From an uncultured bacterium (GTDB taxonomy: Bacteria > Chloroflexota > Anaerolineae > JACIWP01), in the NCBI GenBank assembly GCA_903872005.1, contig CAIQJD010000350.1, forward strand, positions 1 to 5,637: DNA of 5,637 nucleotides, read 5' to 3'. Positions 1 through 5,637 of the stretch are shown in pieces; position 1 is the first letter of the stretch, and each line of letters begins with the position of its first letter. The position numbers and the translations under genes were made by a program. The notes beneath the pieces are model-generated. The model saw nothing but the letters and a program-made list of their open reading frames with translations, made no database searches and had not been told where the DNA came from.

Positions 1-1589
1 CCCTGGCGCAAGAACTGCCAACGACTCCCTGGCGCGGCCGTCTTCAACCCCGGCTCCACCCAACACTGCGCCAACGTCTGCAGCGAGTTGGGGTTCACGT
101 TGGCCGTGAAATCCAGCCCCTCTTTCTCTTCGTCAGGACTCTCTTTCACGAACAACCGATCATACAGGCGCACTTCGGCCGGCGCGGCATGCGCCGCCGA
201 CACCCAGTGCAACGTCCCCTGGACTTGCCGGCCGTCCGGCGCCCCGCCGCCGCGCGTCTCCGGGTCATAGGTGCAGCGCAGCTCCACGACCTCTCCCGTA
301 GCCGGGTCTTTCACCACGCCGACGCAGCGCACGAGATAAGCGTCTTTCAGGCGCACCTCGCGGCCGGGGGCCAGGCGAAAGAACTTCTTGGGCGGGTCCT
401 CGCGGAAATCGTCCCGCTCGATATACACTTCGCGCGAGAATGGCAACGGCCGGCTTCCCATGCTGGGGTCTTCGGGATTATTGGTCGCCGTCACGACCTC
501 CACCTGGCCCTCTGGATAGTTCTCGATCACCAGGCGCAACGGCTGCAATACCGCCATCACGCGCGGCGCGCGCTTGTTGAGATTCTCGCGCACGCAATGC
601 TCCAACAGCGCCACATCCACCACGCTATCGTTCTTCGCCACCCCGATGCGATCACAGAAATCGCGGATCGCCTCCGGCGGATAGCCCAGCCGGCGCATCG
701 CCGAAAGGGTCGGCATGCGCGGATCATTCCACCCACTCACCAGACCCTCTCGCACCAGACGCAGCAACTTGCGCTTGCTCATCACAGTATAGGTCATGTT
801 GAGCCGGGCAAACTCGACCTGCTGCGGATGATACACGCCCAGCGCGTCCACGAACCAATCGTACAACGGGCGATGGTCTTCATACTCAAGGGAACACATC
901 GAATGGGTGATGCCTTCGATGGAATCCGACAACGGGTGCGCGAAATCGTACATCGGATAGATGCACCACGCATCGCCGGTGCGATGATGCGTCGAGCGCA
1001 GGATACGATACATCACCGGGTCGCGCAGGTTGATATTGCCCGAGGCCATATCAATCTTGGCCCGCAGCACGCACGCGCCATCCGCGAACGCGCCGGCGCG
1101 CATCCGCCGGAACAAATCCAGATTCTCCTCAACCGAACGTGTCCGATGCGGGCTATCCTTCCCTGGCTCCGTCAGCGTGCCGCGGTATTCGCGGATCTCC
1201 TGCGGGCTGAGATCATCCACGTAGGCTTTGCCGGCCGCGATGAGCTGCACCGCGTAGGCATACAATTGCTCAAAGTAATCCGAGGCGAAGAACTCCCGCT
1301 CCTCCCAATCGAACCCCAGCCAGTGGATGTCCTCCTTGATGGATTCAACGTACTCCACCTCTTCCTTGCTGGGGTTCGTGTCGTCGAAGCGCAAATTGCA
1401 CTGCCCGCCATACTCGGCCGCCATACCGAAGTCAATGCAGATCGCCTTCGCGTGCCCAATGTGCAGGTAACCATTCGGCTCCGGCGGGAAACGCGTGTGG
1501 ACTTTCCCACCGAACCGCCCGCTGGCATTATGCTCGTTGATAATATCCCGAATGAAATCCGATGGTGATGTCTTCTCTGTGCCGGCCAT
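1..1589 (-). CDS. glnS: Glutaminyl-tRNA synthetase (GlnRS), C-terminal end cut by the window edge
   Basis: Class I aminoacyl-tRNA synthetase that charges tRNA-Gln with glutamine using ATP, in the cytoplasm. I translated the minus strand by eye: 529 residues are visible with no internal stop or frameshift. The start [17 protein letters not shown] is followed by [16 protein letters not shown], with the HIGH ATP-binding motif at residues 43-46 (E. coli enzyme 40-43). Then come FDDTNP, the block [10 protein letters not shown], and VMSKRK at about 269-274, the KMSKS-type loop in the GlnRS-specific form. The C-terminal half carries the beta-barrel anticodon-binding region, including MGSR, ADFRE-like DDFRE, WVSAAHA and VRLYDRLF. 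It aligns with E. coli GlnRS almost to its end; roughly 30 residues (the NRTV/LRD-type tail) lie beyond the left edge. The ATG at 1589 has a strong Shine-Dalgarno, and no in-frame ATG lies just upstream. GlnRS is distinguished from GluRS by the overall match and the MSKR loop. It has its own promoters, so it is probably not obligately co-transcribed with the kinases. Confidence 0.97.
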   Translation of the reverse strand, partial: MAGTEKTSPSDFIRDIINEHNASGRFGGKVHTRFPPEPNGYLHIGHAKAICIDFGMAAEYGGQCNLRFDDTNPSKEEVEYVESIKEDIHWLGFDWEEREFFASDYFEQLYAYAVQLIAAGKAYVDDLSPQEIREYRGTLTEPGKDSPHRTRSVEENLDLFRRMRAGAFADGACVLRAKIDMASGNINLRDPVMYRILRSTHHRTGDAWCIYPMYDFAHPLSDSIEGITHSMCSLEYEDHRPLYDWFVDALGVYHPQQVEFARLNMTYTVMSKRKLLRLVREGLVSGWNDPRMPTLSAMRRLGYPPEAIRDFCDRIGVAKNDSVVDVALLEHCVRENLNKRAPRVMAVLQPLRLVIENYPEGQVEVVTATNNPEDPSMGSRPLPFSREVYIERDDFREDPPKKFFRLAPGREVRLKDAYLVRCVGVVKDPATGEVVELRCTYDPETRGGGAPDGRQVQGTLHWVSAAHAAPAEVRLYDRLFVKESPDEEKEGLDFTANVNPNSLQTLAQCWVEPGLKTAAPGSRWQFLRQ

Positions 1590-1595
1590 ATCTGG

Positions 1596-1603
1596 CTCCT
1601 TCC
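1596..1603 (-). promoter_or_regulatory. Ribosome binding site of glnS
   Basis: The minus strand reads GGAAGGAG, six bases before the ATG at 1589. This is a near-ideal Shine-Dalgarno and fixes the glnS start. Another ATG 49 bases upstream (1638) is out of frame. Confidence 0.8.
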
Positions 1604-1648
1604 CCGAAACGCCTTGCGCCCTCGCGTGTGATAGACATATTACTCCAT

Positions 1649-1678
1649 AGTATAGCGCGGAGGGGGCACAAAAGTCAA
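1649..1678 (-). promoter_or_regulatory. Proximal sigma70-like promoter of glnS
   Basis: On the minus strand a -35 box TTGACT (1673-1678) is followed after 18 bases by a -10 box TATACT (1649-1654). Each hexamer differs from consensus at one position. Transcription would start near 1642, giving a leader of about 50 bases before the glnS ATG. The spacer is GC-rich while both boxes stand out as AT-rich. Inferred from sequence only. Confidence 0.6.
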
Positions 1679-1703
1679 AGCGCGTTGACGCCGGGCCTGT
1701 CAC

Positions 1704-1730
1704 TATAATTTGATATTTGATCAAATTATA
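1704..1730. repeat. Perfect 11-bp inverted repeat, probable operator
   Basis: The left arm TATAATTTGAT (1704-1714) and right arm ATCAAATTATA (1720-1730) are exact reverse complements around the 5-base spacer ATTTG. A shorter nested palindrome, TTTGATCAAA (1716-1725), overlaps the right arm, so TTTGAT half-sites occur at 1709-1714 and 1716-1721 forward and 1720-1725 in reverse. The element is almost purely A/T in a GC-rich region. It covers the -10 box and likely transcription start of the distal glnS promoter, the usual position for a repressor site. The symmetry suggests a dimeric helix-turn-helix protein. It does not look like the 10-11 bp-spaced direct repeats usual for OmpR-type regulators. 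The binding protein is unknown. An intrinsic terminator is unlikely because no U-tract follows the stem. Confidence 0.65.
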
Positions 1731-1753
1731 CTCCACATCAAAGCCGCTGTCAA
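1725..1753 (-). promoter_or_regulatory. Distal consensus sigma70 promoter directed at glnS
   Basis: On the minus strand TTGACA (1748-1753) and TATAAT (1725-1730) are separated by exactly 17 bases. Both hexamers and the spacing match the sigma70 consensus. Transcription would begin near 1718, about 130 bases before the glnS ATG, and run through the proximal promoter. The -10 box is the outer half of the inverted repeat at 1704-1730, so a protein bound there would block RNA polymerase. Such a strong promoter is likely to be held in check. Confidence 0.7.
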
Positions 1754-1798
1754 CTCGCTGTGACAATGCCAGGTAATTTCGTAGTCGTGCATGGAATT

Positions 1799-1832
1799 GA
1801 CGGCACTGCGACGTTCGATGGAAGTGGCCGTC
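1799..1832 (-). terminator. Weak hairpin over the kinase stop codon, possible transcript end
   Basis: In the minus-strand transcript GACGGCCACT can pair with AGTGCCGTC, giving nine base pairs with one bulged base and a 15-base loop. The 5' arm overlaps the TGA stop of the histidine kinase. The sequence after the stem is not U-rich, so this is not a standard intrinsic terminator. It may instead protect the mRNA 3' end, or be chance in GC-rich DNA. Confidence 0.25.
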
Positions 1833-3183
1833 ACTGGCGGCCAACAGGCATCCGCACCGTGAAGGTCGTCCCGCGCCCCGGTGTGCTCTGCACACCAATC
1901 GTGCCGCCGTGCGCTTCGATGATGGACTTGGCAATCGCAAGACCCAGCCCGGATTCGCCATCCTTTTCGCTACGCGCCGGGTCGCTGCGATAGAAGCGGT
2001 CGAAGATGTACGGCAGTTTGTCCGGCGCGATGCCGACGCCGCTATCCTGCACCACAAGCGCGACCCAACCGTCCTGACGATAGGCCGACAGAATGATGCT
2101 TCCCCCGGCCGGCGTGTAGCGCAACGCATTTGACGTCAGATTGCCTAGCGCCTGGATCATGCGCTGCGGGTCGGCCGAAATGTCGGGCAGGCCGGCTTCC
2201 ACGCGCACCAGCAGCCGGATCGCGCGTCCTTCAGCCTGCGGCGCGCAGCCGGCCGCCAGCCGCTCCATCAATGCCTGACATCCAATCGAGATACGCTCCA
2301 TAGACAACTCGCCGGCGTCCGCCAGCGACAGCGTCCGCAGATCTTCCACCAGATGCTGGAGATGCTGCACTTCCGCGTGCATGGCCTCGAAACGCTCCTG
2401 CGTCGGTTTGAACACGCCCTCGCGCAAGCCCTCTATGTAGGCATTGATCACGGTGAGCGGCGTGCGTAGATCGTGGGCGATGTCGGCTGTCATCTGCCGG
2501 CGTGCTTCGTTCGAGCGCGCCAGATCGGCGCTCAACTGATTGAACGCCTGGGTGAGCAGGCCAAGCTCATCCGAGGAACGGACGGGCACCTGCTGTCTCA
2601 GCGCGCCGCGCGCCATCGCCTGAATCGCGTCGGTCAAGTCGCGTACCGGCCGGGTCAAATTGCTTGCCAGCAGGACGCCCAACAGCAACGCCAGCGCCAA
2701 TGCGCCCAGCGCCGCGACGGCCAAAGCCTGGTTGGTGCTTGTTAGAAATTGTGACTCGCGCGGACTGAGCGCCGGCGCTCTGGAGGCATCCACCACGACG
2801 CCAACCAGCCGGCCGCGGACATCAATCCGCATCCCGCGCCGCAGGGACTCGTCGTCCACTTGATCACCGGCCCGATAGGGTTGCGCCGGCGAAATCACCA
2901 CACCTCTCGGATCCGTCAGGATGAACTGCGGCGGACGCGGCGCGACCCCCGGCTCGACCGGCCGGTTGAAGTCGTAGAAGTACTGGCCCACGCCATCCCA
3001 ACTGCCGCGCGTTTCAAAGTACGACGTAGCGCGCAGCGCGAACTCCGAACGTAGCTGCTCCATCACGAAACGGTCAAACTCGCGCACCGTCACCAGGCGC
3101 GCCGCCAGAGCCGCCAGACCAATCCCAATAACGCTGGTCAACACAAAAGCAATGGCGAGTTTGAACGTGAGCGAACGCCGCAT
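1831..3183 (-). CDS. Membrane-bound sensor histidine kinase (HAMP-HisKA-HATPase, BaeS-like)
   Basis: Classical transmembrane kinase that should autophosphorylate on histidine and pass phosphate to the regulator encoded just upstream. Numbered from the ATG at 3183 (450 residues): first membrane helix about 9-28; an extracytoplasmic segment of about 120 residues with [12 protein letters not shown], typical of small PAS/Cache-like sensor folds; second helix about 153-173; HAMP linker about 175-227 ([15 protein letters not shown]). The H-box is [11 protein letters not shown] with phospho-acceptor His237. The ATPase domain has N-box [11 protein letters not shown] (348-358), G1 DSGVGI (380-385), F-box IFDRFYR and G2 ESGLGLA. 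All catalytic motifs are intact. Start choice: GTG codons at 3201 and 3195 are in-frame alternatives. I prefer the ATG because MRRSLTFKL is a family-like beginning and GAGGG lies 11 bases upstream, though that spacing is long. The gene follows the regulator by 23-41 bases, so they are probably translated from one mRNA. The ligand is unknown. Confidence 0.93.
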   Translation of the reverse strand: MRRSLTFKLAIAFVLTSVIGIGLAALAARLVTVREFDRFVMEQLRSEFALRATSYFETRGSWDGVGQYFYDFNRPVEPGVAPRPPQFILTDPRGVVISPAQPYRAGDQVDDESLRRGMRIDVRGRLVGVVVDASRAPALSPRESQFLTSTNQALAVAALGALALALLLGVLLASNLTRPVRDLTDAIQAMARGALRQQVPVRSSDELGLLTQAFNQLSADLARSNEARRQMTADIAHDLRTPLTVINAYIEGLREGVFKPTQERFEAMHAEVQHLQHLVEDLRTLSLADAGELSMERISIGCQALMERLAAGCAPQAEGRAIRLLVRVEAGLPDISADPQRMIQALGNLTSNALRYTPAGGSIILSAYRQDGWVALVVQDSGVGIAPDKLPYIFDRFYRSDPARSEKDGESGLGLAIAKSIIEAHGGTIGVQSTPGRGTTFTVRMPVGRQ

Positions 3184-3224
3184 TCTCTCTGTCACCCTCA
3201 CAAGCCCACTCTGAGCCTGTCCGT

Positions 3225-3911
3225 CTACGCGTCCTCCCGAAAGCGGTAGCCGACGCCGAAAACCGTCTCGATATAGCGCGGCCGGCCGTCGCTCGGCTCG
3301 ATCTTCGCGCGCAAATTATGGATATGGGTATTCACCGTATGTTCCACGCCCTCCGGAAGCACGCCCTGGATCCGTTCCAACAACTCCGGGCGCGAGAAGG
3401 CGCGCCCAGGCGCGGCCATCAGGGCGGCCAGCAGCTCAAACTCCGAAGGGGTCAACGCGACCGGCTGGCCGGCTAAATAGACCGCGTGCGCCGTCAGATC
3501 CACCATCAAATCGCCGGCCCGCAGGACCGCCGGCCGCGCCACATCCCCGCCGGCGCGCCGCAACACCGCTCGGATGCGCGCCACCAGCTCGCGCATCCCA
3601 AAGGGCTTCGTCACATAGTCATCCGCGCCCAGTTCCAGACCAAGGACCTTGTCCGTCTCGTCCAGCCGGGCGGTCAGCAGGATCACCGGCGTGTTCGCCT
3701 CTTTGCGGTAGGCACGCAGGAATTCGTAGCCGCCCATCTCCGGCATCATGATGTCCAACAGGATCAGGTCCGGCTTCTCATGGCGCGCCGCGTACAGCGC
3801 CGTGCGCCCGTTCTCCGCGGTGATGACGCGGAAGCCCTCTTCGACCAGATAGTCACGCACGACCGTGCGGACGCCGGCCTTGTCGTCCACCACCAGGATC
3901 GCTGTGCCCAA
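3225..3911 (-). CDS. OmpR/PhoB-family response regulator (receiver plus winged helix)
   Basis: Cytoplasmic DNA-binding regulator, 228 residues, the usual length for the family. Receiver domain, residues about 3-118: acidic pair Asp9-Asp10, phospho-acceptor Asp53 in LLDIMMPEMGG, switch Thr80 in ILLTAR, Tyr99, and Lys102 in TKPF. All key residues are present; the residue after the acidic pair is Lys rather than the common Glu. Winged-helix DNA-binding domain, about 130-226: LTPSEFELLAALM, the recognition-helix region VEHTVNTHIHNLRAKIE, and the wing ending RYIETVFGVGYRFRE. This is closest in style to BaeR/MtrA-like regulators. The start is TTG at 3911: upstream in frame there is no start codon before a stop at 3924-3926, and a good Shine-Dalgarno sits seven bases away. 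It lies 33 bases after the hybrid kinase and just before the second kinase, its likely cognate partner. The hybrid kinase's HPt domain could be a second phosphate source. Target promoters cannot be named from this window. Confidence 0.95.
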   Translation of the reverse strand: MGTAILVVDDKAGVRTVVRDYLVEEGFRVITAENGRTALYAARHEKPDLILLDIMMPEMGGYEFLRAYRKEANTPVILLTARLDETDKVLGLELGADDYVTKPFGMRELVARIRAVLRRAGGDVARPAVLRAGDLMVDLTAHAVYLAGQPVALTPSEFELLAALMAAPGRAFSRPELLERIQGVLPEGVEHTVNTHIHNLRAKIEPSDGRPRYIETVFGVGYRFREDA

Positions 3912-3918
3912 TGCCCAT

Positions 3919-3925
3919 CTCCCTC
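3919..3925 (-). promoter_or_regulatory. Ribosome binding site deciding the TTG start of the response regulator
   Basis: The minus strand reads GAGGGAG, seven bases before the TTG at 3911. An ATG at 3918-3916 directly abuts this site, but it is in another frame and has no spacing, so it should not be used. The site supports the rare TTG start, which may lower translation of the regulator. Confidence 0.7.
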
Positions 3926-3944
3926 ACGCACACCGCAAAGCGAG

Positions 3945-5637
3945 CTAAGATAGCGGCGGAACGCCGGCTTCCGCTATCGCCTCTTCGATCTCGGCCTGCA
4001 CTCGCGCGAACTCGGCATCCACGTCGGCCAGCGCCTTCTCCGCCTCTGCAAGTTCGCCGCTCCGGCTCACCCTCTCCAGGTCGGCGCACAACGCCGCCAG
4101 GCGCAGAGCCGCCGCGTTGCCGCTGCTCGATTTCAGCGTGTGCGCGCCACGCGTAACAAATAGCGCATCCGACCGGCCGATAGCGCTCCGCATCTCCAAT
4201 AACAACGGCTTGGCCGTTTGCAAAAAGAGGCCCCCAACCTGTGCGATCGCCTGCACCCTTCCGCAGTCGAAGATCTCCCCCAGCGTGGCTACCGCCTGTG
4301 GATCGAGCGCCGGCCCGCGCTCGGCCGGCGCAGCCTCGGCCTCCCGTTGGCCGAGAGGCGCGCACCCCGCCAGGACATTGGCCAATTCCTGCGGTCGCAC
4401 GGGCTTGGCAATGTAGCCATCCATGCCAGCCGCCAGGAAGCGCTCTCGATCGCCGCGCATGGCATGGGCCGTCATGGCGATGATGCGCGGCCGTGCCGCC
4501 GGCGCATACCGATCCTGGATCTGCCGTGCGGCCTCCAGCCCATCCATCTCCGGCATCTGCACATCCATGAGCACCACATCATAGGGCTGGCGCTGCAAGG
4601 CCGCCAGCGCCTCCACCCCATTCCCGGCCACATCCGCACGATAGCCCATCCGCTCCAGCAGATGTTGCGCCACCTTCTGGTTCACCAGATTGTCTTCCGC
4701 CAGGAGGATACGCAGCGGAGCCGTCGCCGCAAGATCGCGCGGGATAGGCTGCGCCAGCCGGCTCACATCTCCCATCTTCGCCGCGTGGGTGATCACCTCA
4801 GCCAGCGTATCGTGCATCTGCGAGGCCCGCAGCGGTCTGGTCAGCACGCGTACCGCCGCCCACGGCCCGTGCCATTGCTCGCTGATGGACGGCGATTGCG
4901 AGTCGGTCACCAACAGGAGCGCCGGCGCCGGCTGACGCAGTCCCAACACGGCCCGCAGTTGGTCCGCCTCAGCCGCGGCAAGCCCGGCGTCCACGATGAC
5001 GGCATCGAAGGCCCCGATCGTCAAACCGGCCAGCGCCTCGTGGAGCGCAGCCGCAGCCGTGACCCGCGCGCCCCACGACTCGGCCCAGCGCGCCAGACTA
5101 TCGCGATCCGCCGCGTCGCCGACCACAATCAACAACCGCTTCCCCGTAATCTGCACCTTCGTCAGGACGCTATCAATCTGCACCGGCGCAACTCTCAGTC
5201 GAACCATAATATGGAAGACGGAACCATGTCCACTTTCGCTCTCCGCCCAAATGCGACCGTCCATCAGTTGCGCCAACCGCTGCGTGATGCTCAACCCCAG
5301 CCCCGTGCCGCCGTAACGCCGGCTGGTCGAAGCATCCCCCTGCGAGAATGGCGTGAACAGCCTCGCCAGTTGTTCTGACTTCATGCCGATCCCGGTGTCC
5401 CGCACGGCGAAGTGCAGCTCCAACCGATCATCCCCGGCTGCCATCGAACCAGACGCCGACACACTCAGCCCGACGCCCCCATGCTCCGTGAACTTCACCG
5501 CGTTGCTCAACAGATTGACCAGCATCTGCTGCAAGCGCGTGACGTCGCCGACCAGCGAGCGCGGCGTATTCAGCGCAATCTCATAGGTCAGGGCCAGCCC
5601 CTTCTCCGCAGCCCGGACCCGCACAAGATCGTAGGCG
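3945..5637 (-). CDS. Hybrid sensor histidine kinase, C-terminal part: HATPase, degenerate receiver, receiver, HPt
   Basis: The reading frame is open to the right edge, so the sensor and H-box parts are outside the window; 563 residues are visible and it ends at TAG (3945-3947). A GTG at 5624 is in frame but is only an internal valine, because AYDLV before it continues the kinase domain. Order of domains: ATPase, about 5555-5190, with N-box MLVNLLSNAVKFT, G1 DTGIGM, F-box LFTPFSQGD and G2 GGTGLGLS; a receiver-like domain, about 5141-4785, lacking the acidic pair and with Arg for the conserved Lys; an intact receiver, about 4718-4365, with LLAEDN, phospho-acceptor Asp (codon 4565-4563) in LMDVQMPEMDG, Thr in AMTAHAM and Lys in IAKP; and an HPt domain, about 4307-3975, with the histidine (codon 4142-4140) in GAHTLKSSSGN. 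This is a BarA-type layout that should relay phosphate His to Asp to His, then to a separate regulator. The OmpR-type regulator starting 33 bases later is a candidate acceptor. The signal is unknown. Confidence 0.95.
   Translation of the reverse strand, partial: AYDLVRVRAAEKGLALTYEIALNTPRSLVGDVTRLQQMLVNLLSNAVKFTEHGGVGLSVSASGSMAAGDDRLELHFAVRDTGIGMKSEQLARLFTPFSQGDASTSRRYGGTGLGLSITQRLAQLMDGRIWAESESGHGSVFHIMVRLRVAPVQIDSVLTKVQITGKRLLIVVGDAADRDSLARWAESWGARVTAAAALHEALAGLTIGAFDAVIVDAGLAAAEADQLRAVLGLRQPAPALLLVTDSQSPSISEQWHGPWAAVRVLTRPLRASQMHDTLAEVITHAAKMGDVSRLAQPIPRDLAATAPLRILLAEDNLVNQKVAQHLLERMGYRADVAGNGVEALAALQRQPYDVVLMDVQMPEMDGLEAARQIQDRYAPAARPRIIAMTAHAMRGDRERFLAAGMDGYIAKPVRPQELANVLAGCAPLGQREAEAAPAERGPALDPQAVATLGEIFDCGRVQAIAQVGGLFLQTAKPLLLEMRSAIGRSDALFVTRGAHTLKSSSGNAAALRLAALCADLERVSRSGELAEAEKALADVDAEFARVQAEIEEAIAEAGVPPLS

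Noticed and set aside
189..1568. Long open frame on the plus strand (459 codons) opposite glnS
   Set aside because: Its translation is rich in His and Arg with no recognisable domain, and it lies exactly antisense to a clearly conserved GlnRS. GC-rich genes commonly leave such shadow frames.
1685..1709. Plus-strand promoter using TTGACG (1685-1690) and TATAAT (1704-1709)
   Set aside because: The spacer is only 13 bases, and no plus-strand gene follows; the TATAAT is simply the mirror arm of the inverted repeat.
1590..1718. T-box or other riboswitch-like leader before glnS
   Set aside because: No convincing long-stem structures or terminator/antiterminator pair are visible in the leader; only 4-5 bp stems occur.
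3853..4365. Minus-strand frame of 170 codons overlapping the kinase-regulator junction
   Set aside because: A Gly/Arg-rich shadow in another frame, spanning the HPt domain and the start of the response regulator, both of which are clearly real.
4218..5378. Open frame on the plus strand (386 codons) opposite the hybrid kinase
   Set aside because: Low-complexity Arg/His/Gln-rich translation, no domain, antisense to intact kinase, receiver and HPt motifs.
5622..5624. GTG as the start of a complete HATPase-receiver-HPt protein
   Set aside because: The frame remains open to the right edge and the preceding residues AYDL fit a kinase linker; a start here would omit the H-box needed for a hybrid kinase.
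1..5637. Mobile elements, CRISPR array, tRNA or rRNA genes
   Set aside because: No transposase-like protein, terminal inverted repeats with duplications, regularly spaced repeats, or RNA gene motifs were found on either strand.

Overview
The window is a stretch of high-GC bacterial chromosome in which every supportable gene lies on the minus strand. Reading in the direction of transcription (right to left), the order is: the C-terminal part of a hybrid sensor histidine kinase (enters from the right edge, ends at 3945), an OmpR/PhoB-type response regulator (3911-3225), a membrane histidine kinase (3183-1831), a 241-base intergenic region (1830-1590), and a nearly complete glutaminyl-tRNA synthetase, glnS (1589 to the left edge). 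Plus-strand reading frames are shadows of these genes.

The three signalling genes are separated by only 33 and about 41 bases (23 if the longer reading of the second kinase is used). They look like one co-transcribed two-component cluster whose promoter is beyond the right edge. The hybrid kinase shows an ATPase domain, a degenerate receiver, an intact receiver and an HPt domain, so it should carry out a multi-step phosphorelay. The response regulator and downstream kinase form a conventional pair of the BaeSR type. The regulator could in principle take phosphate from both kinases. The signals and target genes cannot be read from the sequence.

The intergenic region is the most interesting non-coding part. 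It holds two sigma70-like promoters pointing at glnS. The distal one has consensus hexamers (TTGACA, 17-base spacer, TATAAT), and its -10 element lies inside a perfect 11-bp inverted repeat with a 5-base spacer. That is the layout of a repressible promoter, unusually AT-rich for this sequence. The proximal one (TTGACT, 18 bases, TATACT) has no such overlap. So glnS probably has its own control, separate from the kinases. A weak hairpin over the kinase stop codon lacks a U-tract, so read-through into glnS cannot be excluded.

Organism: GC-rich base composition, a bacterial GlnRS of the E. coli type, and BaeSR-like kinase/regulator genes fit several phyla. Chloroflexota is my best guess from the style of the kinase and regulator, but this is weak inference. 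I see no mobile elements, CRISPR arrays, tRNA or rRNA genes, and no clearly new biological system. The points worth a second look are the operator-like dyad, the degenerate receiver, the two-kinase/one-regulator layout and the over-abundance of the palindrome GCCGGC.
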